NCBI GenBank assembly: GCA_036004405.1
Contig: DASYRM010000028.1
Location: 1-64,000 of the forward strand
Source of the DNA: DASYRM01 sp036004405
GTDB taxonomy: Bacteria > Acidobacteriota > Vicinamibacteria > Vicinamibacterales > UBA2999
DNA: 64,000 bases
Direction of reading: 5' to 3'
Shown: piece after piece, positions 22,440 through 31,800 of the stretch
Layout: each line of letters opens with the position of its first letter
Position numbering within the stretch: position 1 is the first letter of the stretch
Translations under genes and position numbers: made by a program
The notes under the pieces: generated by a model
The model's input: only the letters and a program-made list of their open reading frames with translations
Databases searched by the model: none
Told to the model about the DNA's origin: nothing

Positions 22440-23852
22440 CTACACCGTTTGCAGCTTCAGGAAATTCGACGGGCCCGACCCGAGCTCGGGGCTCATGCTC
22501 ACGAGCACGACGGCGGAGCCCGCCGGCACGATGCCACGTGACACCAGCGTGGCGCCGATGCGCCGCGCCGCCACGTCGATGTCGCCCGACAGGTCCGCAA
22601 GCAGCGGCTCCACACCCCAGGACAACGCCAGACGCCGGAACACCGGCTCCTGATCCGTCGCGGCAACGATGGTCGTGGTCGGCCGGAGTGCCGAGAGCAG
22701 CGCCGCGGTCTTTCCGCCTCGCGTGACCGCGACGATCGCCGACGCGTGTCCCCGCTCTGCCAGGGTGACCGCCGCCTCGCAGATGGCCTGGCCGTGCGGC
22801 GCGCGCACGTGCGCCTCCTGGAGCGGGACCCGGGGCGCGGGCAGGTGCTCGGCGTCGCGCAGCACCAGATCCAGGATCTGGATCGCCTTGGACGGATAGG
22901 TGCCCACCGCCGTCTCGCCGGCGAGCATGACGGCGTCCGCGCCGTCGCCGACGGCGTTGGCGGCATCGCTCACCTCGGCGCGTGTGGGCCGGGGCTCTTT
23001 GATCATCGACTCGAACACCTGCGTCGCCACGATCACCGGCACGCCGAACGTACGCGCGCGCAGGCAGATGGCCTTCTGCACCCGCGGCACGCTCTGCAGC
23101 GGCAGCTCCAGACCGAGGTCACCGCGCGCCACCATCACCGCCTCGCACGCGTGCAGGATGTCGTCGAGCGCCTCGATGGCCTCGGGACGTTCGAGCTTCG
23201 CCACGAGCGGCAGGTCCGGGGCGCCCGCGTCGCGAAGCGCCGCCCGCGCCTGCCGCAGATCGTCGGCGCTCAGCACGAAGCTCATGGCCACGAGGTCCAC
23301 GCCCGCCTCCACCCCGAACGCGAGGTCGGCCTTGTCCTTCTCGGTGAGCCCCGACGCGGGCAGCGGCACGCCGGGCGCGTTGATCCCCTTGTGCTCGCCG
23401 AGCACGCCACCGTCGATGACCACGGTGCTGATCTGCTGGCGGTCGCTCGTCTCGACGCGCAGCTGGATGCGCCCGTCGTCGAGCAGGAGCATGTCGCCCG
23501 GCTTGACCAGCGACGGCAGGTATTCGTAGCTCGTGGACACGCGCCCCGGCGCGCCGAGGAAGTTGCCCACGGCAATCGCCAGCTCGTCGCCCTTGGCGAG
23601 CGTGATGGGCGTGTGGTCGCGCAGCAGGCCGGTGCGGATCTTGGGCCCGCTCAGGTCCTGGAGCAACGCCACGCTGCGCCCGGCCTCGGCGGCCAGCGCA
23701 CGGATGCGCGCCACCACCTCGCCGTGCGCCTGGTGAGAGCCGTGTGAGAAGTTGAGGCGAAAGACGTCGACGCCGGCCGCCATGAGGTCACGGAGTGGCC
23801 CCTCCGTGCTCGTGGCCGGGCCGACAGTGGCAATGATCTTGGTCCGCCGCAT
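22440..23852 (-). CDS. pyk: pyruvate kinase
   Basis: A 470-aa glycolytic enzyme converting phosphoenolpyruvate and ADP to pyruvate and ATP. The start MRRTKIIATVGPAT is typical. The barrel has FRLNFSHGSHQAHGEV, DLSGPKIRTG, the magnesium and substrate motif MVARGDLGLELPLQSVPRVQK, and the signature IVATQVFESMIKEPRPTRAEVSDAANAVGDGADAVMLAGETAVGTYP. The C-terminal allosteric-site domain includes IVAVTRGGKTAALLSALRP. Full length for the family. It stands alone; a GATACT box 12 bases upstream of the ATG would give a 4-5 base leader. Downstream lies one REP-like palindrome. Confidence 0.97.
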   Translation of the reverse strand: MRRTKIIATVGPATSTEGPLRDLMAAGVDVFRLNFSHGSHQAHGEVVARIRALAAEAGRSVALLQDLSGPKIRTGLLRDHTPITLAKGDELAIAVGNFLGAPGRVSTSYEYLPSLVKPGDMLLLDDGRIQLRVETSDRQQISTVVIDGGVLGEHKGINAPGVPLPASGLTEKDKADLAFGVEAGVDLVAMSFVLSADDLRQARAALRDAGAPDLPLVAKLERPEAIEALDDILHACEAVMVARGDLGLELPLQSVPRVQKAICLRARTFGVPVIVATQVFESMIKEPRPTRAEVSDAANAVGDGADAVMLAGETAVGTYPSKAIQILDLVLRDAEHLPAPRVPLQEAHVRAPHGQAICEAAVTLAERGHASAIVAVTRGGKTAALLSALRPTTTIVAATDQEPVFRRLALSWGVEPLLADLSGDIDVAARRIGATLVSRGIVPAGSAVVLVSMSPELGSGPSNFLKLQTV

Positions 23853-23871
23853 GGCGGACCAAGAGTATCCC

Positions 23872-23916
23872 GGCCCCAGGCCTACGTCCTAAGGCCCAAG
23901 GTGCAAGGCCCAAGGC
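23872..23916. repeat. short direct repeats in the pyk-OMP spacer
   Basis: The units AAGGCCCAAGG and GGCCTAC recur (GGCCTACGTCCTAAGGCCC then AAGGCCCAAGGCCTAC) in the 64-base spacer upstream of pyk. No function is suggested. Confidence 0.4.
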
Positions 23917-24816
23917 CTACTTCAAGTACCAGTGCGCCGAAACGCCCACCATCATGCCGTCGAGGGTGTAGCCCACGAACGGACTCTGATACCACTGGTA
24001 GCCGACGTCGGCGCTCAGCCCCAAACGGGGCACTGCCGACAGCGTGAGCTCCGCGCCGCCGAAGAACTGCGCGGCCATCCGCGTGTCCGACGTTGACAGA
24101 CCCGTCACCGGATCGTTGACCGAGGCGCGCAGCATGTGCGCGCCCGCGCCCACGTAGGGACGCAGCCACGTGCTGTCCGACACGTGATCGCGGAAGGCGT
24201 ACAGCACCCGCGGCCCGACCTGCGTGGACGACATGCGCGTGAAGAACACGTCGTTCGACATCGAAGTATGGGTGACGTCGATCTGGACGCCGAACTTCTG
24301 CGACTTCGTCCAGCCGCGCGCGCTGAATCCCGCGCCGATCGCCGAGCCGCCGATCTGTCCACCCAGGCCGAAGCGGTGCGTCGGCGCCACGTAGCCCGTG
24401 GGCACCAAAGCCGGCCGCGGACGCACGCCGGGGACCGCCTGCGCCGAGGCGGCGCTCGCGGCAGGGGCCGCGGGCGCCGAGGCAGAGCGCTGCGCGGACG
24501 CCGCCGCCTTCGTCGCGGGCGCGGCCGCCGTCACCGGCACGACTGGGCCAAGCCCGCCCATCGCGCCGGCGTTCTTCCGGATGTAGCCGACGCCGTCCGG
24601 CGCCTGCGACCAGGCCACCTTTACCCAGCTGCCGACGTCGCGCGTCACCACGAGCGTGGCGCCCTGCTTCGCTTCGCCGATGACGGGGCTGACGTTGGTC
24701 GGCGCCTTGTAGATGCTGGCCGACGGCGCGCTGACGGTGAAGTGCGTGTTCTGTGCATGCACGGTCGAGGCGGTGAAGCACAGGGCGGCGGCAATGGCAA
24801 TCCGCATGCGGATCAT
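23917..24816 (-). CDS. outer-membrane protein with N-terminal SH3-like domain
   Basis: A 299-aa protein: signal peptide (MIRMRIAIAAALCFTASTVHAQ), a bacterial SH3-like domain at about residues 26-82 (FTVSAPSASIYKAPTNVSPVIGEAKQGATLVVTRDVGSWVKVAWS..GVGYIRKNAG), an Ala/Pro-rich linker (about 95-135), then a beta-barrel of about 150 residues with FGLGGQIGG, VQIDVTHTSMS, VGPRVLYAFRD, LRPYVGAGAHML and a terminal MMVGVSAHWYLK. The ATG at 24816 has an ideal AGGAGG site. SH3-like domains of this kind usually hold peptidoglycan or protein, so the protein may tie the outer membrane to the wall; this is inference. Confidence 0.85.
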   Translation of the reverse strand: MIRMRIAIAAALCFTASTVHAQNTHFTVSAPSASIYKAPTNVSPVIGEAKQGATLVVTRDVGSWVKVAWSQAPDGVGYIRKNAGAMGGLGPVVPVTAAAPATKAAASAQRSASAPAAPAASAASAQAVPGVRPRPALVPTGYVAPTHRFGLGGQIGGSAIGAGFSARGWTKSQKFGVQIDVTHTSMSNDVFFTRMSSTQVGPRVLYAFRDHVSDSTWLRPYVGAGAHMLRASVNDPVTGLSTSDTRMAAQFFGGAELTLSAVPRLGLSADVGYQWYQSPFVGYTLDGMMVGVSAHWYLK

Positions 24817-24971
24817 GGCTGTTCCTCCTGCGGCTTCCCGGACCTGCCTGCGGGCGCCCGCACGGGTGACGATTCCGTCACCGCACGCACGACCACCGTA
24901 GCCAAATGGCCGGAGAACCGCGTCTGGACGGGGTACGAGCAAACTGCGTGCTGGGGCTTAAAATGCGCTTC

Positions 24972-26153
24972 ATGGCATCAGTGATGACCCAGGCGGTCCG
25001 CCTTGGCACCGACGTGCTGCTCTCGTCCACGCGCCTGCGGGGCAAGCGTGTCGGCATCGTGTGCAACCACGCGTCAGTCGATCTGGGCTTCGCGCACATC
25101 GTCGATCGGCTCGCCGCCGCGGACGGGGTGACGCTCGGGGCGATCTTCGGTCCGCAGCACGGCTTCCGATCGGACGTGCAGGACAACATGATCGAGACGC
25201 CGCACCGCGACGACCCCGGCCGCCGCGTGCCGGTCTACTCGCTCTACAGCGAAACGCGCGAGCCCACCGCGGACATGGTGCGCGATCTCGACGCGCTGGT
25301 CGTGGACCTGCAGGACATCGGCGCGCGCATCTACACCTACATCTACACAATGGCCAACTGCCTGCGCGCCGGCGCGCGGCACGGCGTGCCGGTCATCGTG
25401 TGCGACCGGCCCAATCCGATCAACGGCGTCGACGTGGAGGGCGCGGCGCTCGTGCCCGGCTACGAATCGTTCGTCGGCCAGTTCCCCATCCCGATGCGCC
25501 ACGGCATGACGATGGGGGAGCTGGCGCGTCTGTTCAATGCGCACTTCCGCCTTGGCGCCACGCTCGAGGTCGTCAAGATGGAGGGCTGGCGCCGCGAGAT
25601 GTTCGCCGACGAGACCGGCCTCCCGTGGGTGATGCCCTCGCCGAACATGCCGACGCTCGACACCGCCGTCGTGTATCCGGGCACGGTGCTCTTCGAGGGC
25701 ACGCTGCTGTCGGAAGGACGCGGCACGACGCGGCCGTTCGAGCTCCTTGGCGCGCCCGGCATCGAGGCCGAGCGCTTCGCACAGCAGCTGAACGCCTCGG
25801 GCCTCCCGGGCGTGTTCTTCCGGCCCGCGGTCTTCGAGCCGACGTTCCAGAAGCACGCCAAACAGGCGTGCGCCGGCTGCCAGATCCACGTGACCGATTG
25901 GCGGGCGTTCAAGCCGGTGTTGACGGGTGCGGCGCTCATCGGCGCGTTCCATCGCGCGGCGCCCGGCACGCCACTCTGGCGGCAGCCCCCGTACGAGTAC
26001 GAGCACGAGAAGCTGCCGATCGACATCCTTTCAGGGTCGCCGCGGTTCCGGGAGCAGATCGAAGCGGGGATGAGCGCCACGGCCATGGCCGACAGCTGGC
26101 ATCGCGACGAAGAGGCGTTCAAAGCGCTTCGCGGGCCGTTCCTGCTCTACTGA
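24972..26153 (+). CDS. DUF1343 / NamZ-type exo-N-acetylmuramidase-like protein
   Basis: A 393-aa protein of the DUF1343 family, one member of which (NamZ of Bacillus) removes non-reducing terminal MurNAc from wall fragments. Seen here: GTDVLLSSTRLRGKRVGIVCNHASVD, GAIFGPQHGFRSDVQDNM, VPVYSLYSETREPTADM, DLQDIGARIYTYIYTM, CDRPNPINGVDVEG and SPNMPTLDTAVVYPGTVLFEGTLLSEGRGTTRPFELLGAP. No signal peptide is apparent, so it may act in the cytoplasm on recycled sugars. A TAAAAT box at 24959-24964 places transcription start at the ATG at 24972, which I prefer over the ATG at 24963 inside the box. Alone in its own unit; the next gene follows 2 bases after the stop. Confidence 0.88.
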   Translation: MASVMTQAVRLGTDVLLSSTRLRGKRVGIVCNHASVDLGFAHIVDRLAAADGVTLGAIFGPQHGFRSDVQDNMIETPHRDDPGRRVPVYSLYSETREPTADMVRDLDALVVDLQDIGARIYTYIYTMANCLRAGARHGVPVIVCDRPNPINGVDVEGAALVPGYESFVGQFPIPMRHGMTMGELARLFNAHFRLGATLEVVKMEGWRREMFADETGLPWVMPSPNMPTLDTAVVYPGTVLFEGTLLSEGRGTTRPFELLGAPGIEAERFAQQLNASGLPGVFFRPAVFEPTFQKHAKQACAGCQIHVTDWRAFKPVLTGAALIGAFHRAAPGTPLWRQPPYEYEHEKLPIDILSGSPRFREQIEAGMSATAMADSWHRDEEAFKALRGPFLLY

Positions 26154-26155
26154 CG

Positions 26156-26614
26156 ATGCGGGGGAGCACCTCCACACTTCTCGCGATGGCCGCCGCCGCG
26201 GTGGTACTCGCTGGCTGTGGCAACGCCCCAACGGAGCCGTCCACCGTCAACAGCGGCGCCAAGGGCCTCGTGCTCTCCAACATATTCATGCAGGGCGGGC
26301 CCTTCGCCGGCGCCAATCCGCCCAGAACAAGGTACCTGCTGGTTGGCGGCGTGCAGCCGGCGCTCGGCGAGTCCGGCCAGCTCGTCATCACCTCGTGGGA
26401 GGTGACCATTTACAACGCCGACGGCTCGGTCCTTCTGACCTGGACCGATCCGGCCAAGCAGGGGCCCGTATACCTCGGGTTCGGGGGGGCCTTAGGTGGC
26501 CCCGTCGATCCGGTGCCGGGCCGTCCCCCGGCTGCGAGTTACCGGCTCCGCGTCCTCTACAGCGGCGGGGGAAGTGGAGTGGCGGAGGTATCGGGACCGA
26601 TCATCCCGGATTAG
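26156..26614 (+). CDS. small lipoprotein of unknown function
   Basis: A 152-aa lipoprotein: short N-terminus MRGSTSTLLAMAAAAVVLAGC with lipidated Cys21 (lipobox LAGC). The rest is strand-rich, with NIFMQGGPFAGANPP, YLLVGGVQPALGESGQLVITSWEVTIYNADGSVLLTWTDP and a Gly/Val-rich end, suggesting a small immunoglobulin-like fold. The ATG lies 2 bases after the previous stop, so it is co-transcribed with the DUF1343 gene. Its stop TAG and the stop of the convergent next gene are directly adjacent (TTAGCTAG). A degenerate palindrome is hinted at near 26486. No family recognised. Confidence 0.75.
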   Translation: MRGSTSTLLAMAAAAVVLAGCGNAPTEPSTVNSGAKGLVLSNIFMQGGPFAGANPPRTRYLLVGGVQPALGESGQLVITSWEVTIYNADGSVLLTWTDPAKQGPVYLGFGGALGGPVDPVPGRPPAASYRLRVLYSGGGSGVAEVSGPIIPD

Positions 26615-27193
26615 CTAGTCGGGGAACACGTAGCTGCCCGGGATGTCGGGCGGGAAGACGTGGATGCGCTTCTTGAAGCGCCAGCCCTGCGCCGTCTTCA
26701 CATAGACGTCCTGATAGCCGCCCACGTGGCCGTTGTGCGTGCCGTCGCCGCTGATGCCCTGCACGCCGGGATACACCAAATAGCTCTTGCCGATCGCGCC
26801 CTCGGATGACGGCTCGATCACCGCGTTCACGGTCATGTGCGTCTGGATCGGGTTCTCGCGGTTGGCGGTCTTGAGCTTCCGGCATCCCTGCTTGCCGCCG
26901 CCGGCCGCCTCGGCCAGCTCCTCGCGCCCCACCGACTTGCGGCCGCCGATGCCCCAATAGAACACGCCGTCCGGCGTGTACAGATCGGCGTAGTCGTAGC
27001 CGTTGTTCGAACAGGTGTCGAGCGCGAACGCGTAGCGATTCAGCAGCTGCTGGATGTCGATGTAGTCCTGCGCGATCAGCGGTGTGACCTTGCGGGCGGC
27101 AGGGGGTTGCGCGGCGGCGCCCGCGGCGGCGAGGACGCCGGCGGCGAACGCGAGCGTTCGGAGCGTGAGTGAGGTCTGCACGGCGGCGATCAT
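26615..27193 (-). CDS. secreted SnoaL-like (NTF2-fold) protein
   Basis: A 192-aa protein with signal peptide (MIAAVQTSLTLRTLAFAAGVLAAAGAAAQ) and one SnoaL_4-type domain: IAQDYIDIQQLLNRYAFALDTCSNNGYDYADLYTPDGVFYWG, then GREELAEAA, HMTVNAVIEPSSEGAIGKSYLV, GGYQDVYVKTAQGWRFKKRIHVFPPD. This fold serves enzymes and binding proteins with small substrates; the specific role is unknown. The residue pattern after Tyr-Ala-Asp-Leu-Tyr is typical of the family. Transcribed towards the lipoprotein gene; the two stops touch. No ribosome site is obvious upstream of the ATG, which lies 41 bases from the EF-hand gene's stop. Confidence 0.82.
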   Translation of the reverse strand: MIAAVQTSLTLRTLAFAAGVLAAAGAAAQPPAARKVTPLIAQDYIDIQQLLNRYAFALDTCSNNGYDYADLYTPDGVFYWGIGGRKSVGREELAEAAGGGKQGCRKLKTANRENPIQTHMTVNAVIEPSSEGAIGKSYLVYPGVQGISGDGTHNGHVGGYQDVYVKTAQGWRFKKRIHVFPPDIPGSYVFPD

Positions 27194-27234
27194 AGCGCCA
27201 CCGTGCTCGGAAGATCCTGCGTCCCGCGCCGGCG

Positions 27235-27774
27235 TCAGGCGCCGGTGAGGTAGCGCCGGATCGCCACGGCAACCACAGTGACGCTCGTCGTCGTGGCCAC
27301 CGGCGTCGGCGAGCCCGTCGCGGTTTCCGAAGGCGAGAACGACTGGCGCTGGGCCGGCCGCTGCGCGGCCTTCGGCAAGGCGGAGGTCAGCTCGGTGACG
27401 TCGATGGCGCCGTCGTGGTTCCGGTCCACGTGCGCAAACACGTCCTCGAGGCGGCTGGTCCAACGCTCGTCGCGCTTCTCGATGCCCTGACCCTTCGCGG
27501 CGGGTGGAAGATGGTGGAAGCGCACCGACGCGCGTTTCAGCAGCTCGAGTGCGCCGTCGGTGAATTCTTCTTTGGTGACGACTCCATCGCCGTCGGTGTC
27601 GAGCGCCTTCATCAGCGTCTCGGCGCGCTCTTTCGAGAGCTCGACGGTGTCGGTGCCGGGGGTCGCGCTCTTCTTGCGAGCGGCGGCGCGTGCGCTCGTG
27701 TCAGGGCTCGACTGCCCCCACGTCAGGGACGAACGGACTGAGACTGCCAGGGCCGTCAGGCTGGTGACGATCAT
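27235..27774 (-). CDS. secreted EF-hand protein
   Basis: A 179-aa protein with two calcium-binding EF-hand loops, DTDGDGVVTKEE (about residues 62-73) and DRNHDGAIDVTE (about 118-129), joined by a His- and Pro-containing linker (RFHHLPPAAKGQ). A short N-terminal hydrophobic segment (MIVTSLTALAVSVRSSL) could be a signal anchor, and the C-terminus ends in a hydrophobic stretch (TSVTVVAVAIRRYLTGA). GAGGAGC precedes the ATG at the right distance. EF-hand pairs usually bind calcium and alter interactions; the partner is unknown. It is upstream of, and probably in one unit with, the SnoaL-like gene, and divergent from the next hydrolase. Confidence 0.82.
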   Translation of the reverse strand: MIVTSLTALAVSVRSSLTWGQSSPDTSARAAARKKSATPGTDTVELSKERAETLMKALDTDGDGVVTKEEFTDGALELLKRASVRFHHLPPAAKGQGIEKRDERWTSRLEDVFAHVDRNHDGAIDVTELTSALPKAAQRPAQRQSFSPSETATGSPTPVATTTSVTVVAVAIRRYLTGA

Positions 27775-27897
27775 GTGCTCCTCGTCTTTCACCGCGGCGC
27801 CGAGGGGAGCGGAGCTGGCGGCGGATGCTCCAGGAGTCGGCAGCGGCTTCCGCGACTTAACCTCAGGCGTGACAGAACGGGCGTAAACTCGCCGCGC

Positions 27898-28821
27898 ATG
27901 AGGTTCCCTAGCGTCATCGTCTGCGTGCTGCTGCTCGGGATTGCCACGCTCGCCGCACAGACCGCTGCCGGCCCGGAAGACCACTTCGTCAGCGTGGGCG
28001 GCCTTCGCCTCCACTACCTCGACTGGGGGAATCCGGCCGCGCCACCGCTGGTGCTGCTGCACGGCATCGACCGCGTCGCCCACACGTTCGATCACATCGC
28101 GCCACGCTTCACGAGCCGCTACCACGTCATCGCCATGGACCTGCGCGGCCACGGCGACTCGGGCTGGGACCCGCAGGCGCGGTATCTGGTCGAGGATCAC
28201 GTGGGCGATCTCGAGGGGCTGGTGCGGACGCTCGGCCTGCGCGCCGTGACGCTGTGGGGCAACTCCACCGGCGGTCGCGTGGTGCAGGTGTTCGCCGGCC
28301 TCCATCCCGACCTCGTCGCCGCCGTGATTGCAGAGGATGTCGGCCCCGAGCGCCCGCGGTCGATTGCCGACGCGTACGCGCGGCGCGTGAAGCAGGAAGA
28401 GAACGGCTGGGCGAGCCCCGAGGCGCTGCTGGCGCAGATGCGCGCCGCCGCGCAGCCGCTGCCCGACCTCGTGCTCGAGCCCTACGTGCGCTACGGCACG
28501 AAGCGTCGCGACGACGGCCGCCTGGTGTGGAAGCGCGACCCGAATCTGGTGAAAGGGTTCGTCGAGACGGAGCTGTGGCGGTACGTGCGCGAGATCAGGT
28601 CGCCGATCCTTTACGTGCTCGGCGGCCGCAGCGCCATCGTGCCGGTGGCGACACAGGAGGAGTTGAAGAAGGTGCTGCCGCAGGCGCGCGTCGTCACCAT
28701 GCCGGGCCTGGGACACTACCCGAGCGACGAAAGACCGGAGGAATTCGTCGCGATCGTGAACGAATTCCTGAGAGTACGTGGGGGCCGCCTTCAGGCGGCC
28801 CATGCGGACCGGGCCGGATGA
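27898..28821 (+). CDS. secreted alpha/beta hydrolase with repeat-derived C-terminus
   Basis: A 307-aa alpha/beta-hydrolase fold enzyme, with a signal peptide (MRFPSVIVCVLLLGIATLAAQ). Seen: VLLHGIDRVAHTFDHIAP (oxyanion-hole HG), MDLRGHGDSGWDP, nucleophile elbow GNSTGGRV (Ser) and the late catalytic His in GLGHYPSDERPEEF. Substrate unknown. After the natural end at about EEFVAIVNEFLR the frame runs into a REP doublet and the tail is translated as VRGGRLQAAHADRAG, so the native stop has been lost or displaced. A TAAACT box ends 9 bases before the ATG, giving a very short leader; the flanking divergent EF-hand gene shares this region. Confidence 0.88.
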   Translation: MRFPSVIVCVLLLGIATLAAQTAAGPEDHFVSVGGLRLHYLDWGNPAAPPLVLLHGIDRVAHTFDHIAPRFTSRYHVIAMDLRGHGDSGWDPQARYLVEDHVGDLEGLVRTLGLRAVTLWGNSTGGRVVQVFAGLHPDLVAAVIAEDVGPERPRSIADAYARRVKQEENGWASPEALLAQMRAAAQPLPDLVLEPYVRYGTKRRDDGRLVWKRDPNLVKGFVETELWRYVREIRSPILYVLGGRSAIVPVATQEELKKVLPQARVVTMPGLGHYPSDERPEEFVAIVNEFLRVRGGRLQAAHADRAG

Positions 28822-28838
28822 AGCCGGCCCCCACGTAC
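28774..28838. repeat. REPIN-like inverted doublet overlapping a gene end
   Basis: GGGCCGCC-TTCA-GGCGGCCC (28782-28801) and GGGCCGG-ATGAAG-CCGGCCC (28811-28830) sit inside an outer inverted repeat GTACGTGGGGGCC / GGCCCCCACGTAC. The hydrolase stop codon (28819-28821) lies in the loop of the second hairpin, so the first half is coding. The convergent TonB receptor ends 11 bases after the unit. Confidence 0.88.
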
Positions 28839-28848
28839 GTTACCTGGC

Positions 28849-31800
28849 TTAGAAATTCACCGTCACGTTGAACCGCGCGAAGCGCGGCGACACGATCGCG
28901 GTCGGCCGCAGATACGTCGCGCCGTTGGTGGCGTAGTCGAACGTCTGCAGGTACGTCGTCGGCGTGTTCGAGTTGAACACGTTGTAGAGGTCGATGCCGA
29001 TGTCGGCGCGCGTGCCGCCGAACCGGAGCACCTTGGCAAAGCGCATGTCGAACTGCGTGATGCGCTCGCCGTAGAGCAGGCCGGGGGTCAGCAGGTTCAC
29101 GCTCATGTTTCCGTTGGCCAACCCGCCGGTCGGCAGCCGGCCGAGCGTCTGCTGCACTACCGTGTTCGGAACGTTGTAGTTGCCATTGAGCGACGTGCCG
29201 TTGCTGGCCGACGCCGAACCGGCCCCCAGCGACGCGCCCGGCACCGACCGCATGTTGGTGCTGACGAGCACGTCGATCTTCGGCACCGTGTACGCTGCGA
29301 GCGCGCGGAACGTCGTCAGGAACGGCTCGACGATGTCGCAGCTCTCCAGCCGCTGGTTGACGGTGCCGTTCGCTGCCAAACCGCCGGACGCGGTCGGCCC
29401 GAGCAGCTCGGGCAGCGCCTTGAAGAGGTCGCACGTGTTCTGCACGCCGCGGCCGGTGCTCGTGCCGCCCTGCAGCGTCAGACCGAAGCGAAGCCGCGCC
29501 GTGACGTTCGTGTTGATGCCGTGCCAGTACTGCGTGCGGGCATCGGCGTAGTCGGTCTCGAAGGTCTGGTAGTTCTGCGCCGCGCGCAAGCCAGCTGCCC
29601 CTACGTTGTAATAGGTCGCCGTCTGGCCCGCGGTCGGTAGTCGCGAGTCCTGCGGCACCACCACCGTGAACTTGTCGTAGTCCGCCGCCGTCGTGACGGT
29701 GTTGTCGGTCACGAAGAAGTTGCCGAACCAGCGTCGGGCATACCCCACTTCCACCGACACCCGGGGCAGTACCTCCTGTTGTACCGATGCGCCAAACTGC
29801 CAGTCGTATGGCCGCACACCCCACCCTTTCAGGATGTCCGGGTTGACGATCGTCGAGTTCGGATTCGCCTTGCCGAAATTCACGTCGTTGTTGGTGAGCG
29901 CACCACAGTCGTCACCGCCAAATGCCGCGTTGTTCTGCGCCAGGGTGCTCGTGAGATCGCAATCGACGATGTAGTTCTGGTTGCCGTCGACCCAGCCGCG
30001 CGCCGTCACGCGCGTCACGATGCGGTTGGCGGGGTTGTTGGCCCAGTAGTTCTCGTCGTTGGTGGCGCTCTGCAGATACTTCCCGAGGTTGACCTTCAGC
30101 GCCGTCTTGCCGTTGCCGAAGAGGTCGTAGGCCGCGCCCAGGCGCGGCGTGAGGTCCTTGTAGCCCGCCACGCTCACCGTGCGGCCAAACGTGATCGGCT
30201 GCGGGCTGAAGCGCGAGATGAGGGTCGTGCCGTTGTGCTCGGCCGGTGCCCAGCTTGCGGCGTGGTCGAAGCGGAGCCCGCCCTGCAGCGACAGCTTCCC
30301 GCGCGTCCACTGATCCTGCACGTAGAACGAGTGCGTCTCGGTGCGATCGTTCTGCTCCCACCGCGGCGCGATGTAGTAGCCGACGGCGTTGGGCCGGCCG
30401 CCGTTGAAGCGGTACCAGAGCTGCGACTGGTTCGACACGCGCGCCTGCAGCGACTTCTGATACGAGCCCTGATAGCCCACCTTCAGGTTGTGGGCGCCGG
30501 TGACGTAGGCGGCCGACGCACGCCAGTTGGTCGGGCTGGCGTCGTTGTCGGCATAGGCAAACGCCAGCGGATCGTAGAGGCCGCGATAGCTGAAGTTGGC
30601 CTGGCCATACATCGTGGACTGCTCGGTGACCGGAATCAGGCTGCTAAGCGTGTCCTTGGGTGCGATGCCGAATCCGGCCCACAGGTACTGGAAGCGCGAG
30701 AAACCGCTCTCGAGGAGCAGACGGCTGGTCAGCGGCGACGTCCACGTGGCCTGCGTCACGTTGTAGGGAAAGTCGTGGTAGCCCGGGAACGACTCCGGCG
30801 ACGACGTCAGCGAGCCGACGCCGATCCAGTTGCTTTCGCGCTTCCGGCAGCCCTCGCCCTCGAGCGTGATCGATGAGCCCGAGCAGCGGTGCTGGTACTC
30901 GTGCGAGAACGTCACGCGGTTGCGCGGCGTGAGCTGCGACGTCAGGCGCGCCGAGAAGATGGCGCGCGAGTCGGCGCCGCGCGTTTCGACGTTGGGGTCT
31001 TTCGCGTAGAGCCACTTCGTCGGGTCGCCGGCGTTGGCGTTGGCGAAGGCGCCGGGAATCGGATTGAGCTGGCTGTACTTGCGGGCGTTGATGAAGAACC
31101 ACAGGCGATCGCGTTTGATCGGGCCGCCGCCGGCGACGCTGGTGTCCCAGGCGCTGATCACACCCGCGGGCTGCGTGAGGCCGAAGCTTTTCAGCTCGTC
31201 GGTGAGGTTCGATCCCGTGGACCACTTGCCGGCGCCGCTGTAGAAGCCGGTGCCCTTGAACACGTTGCCGCCGCTCTTCGGGATCAGGTTCACCTGCGGC
31301 CCGCCGTTCTCGGCCTCGCCGAGCGCGCCGGAGACCAGCACCTGCATTTCCTCGACGTTGGCGGTGTCGTAGATGAACGTCGACACGCCGCCGCCGTTGA
31401 ACGAGGCCGCGACGTTGAGGCCGTCGATCATCATGCGCCCCTCGTTGGCACGGCCGCCGTTGGCGGTGAAGAACGTCATGAACGGCCGCGTCATGGCGCC
31501 CTGGTTCACGGTGTTGTCCACCATCAGGCCGGGCACCGCCGTGAGCAGCGCGCCGTAGGAGCGAGTGGCCGGCAGGGCGGCGATGATGTCGGAGCCGAGC
31601 ACCGCCTGGCGCCGCACGCTCTGCGTGTCCACGATCGGCGTCTCACCGGTGACCGTCACGGTTTCCTGGACGGCGCCGACGCGCATATCCACGTTGACGG
31701 CAATCACGCCCGACCCGGAGACTTCCACCGCCTCTCGGCGGACCCCGACGAACCCCGGCAGCGTGTAGACCACCGTGTAGGTCCCCGGCTGGAGGTCGGT

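Noticed and set aside
26483..26503. Possible degenerate REP copy (GGGGGGCC-TTAG-GTGGCCCC) in the small lipoprotein gene
   Set aside because: The arms do not pair fully and the protein reads normally; it may be an old copy but the evidence is too thin to list.
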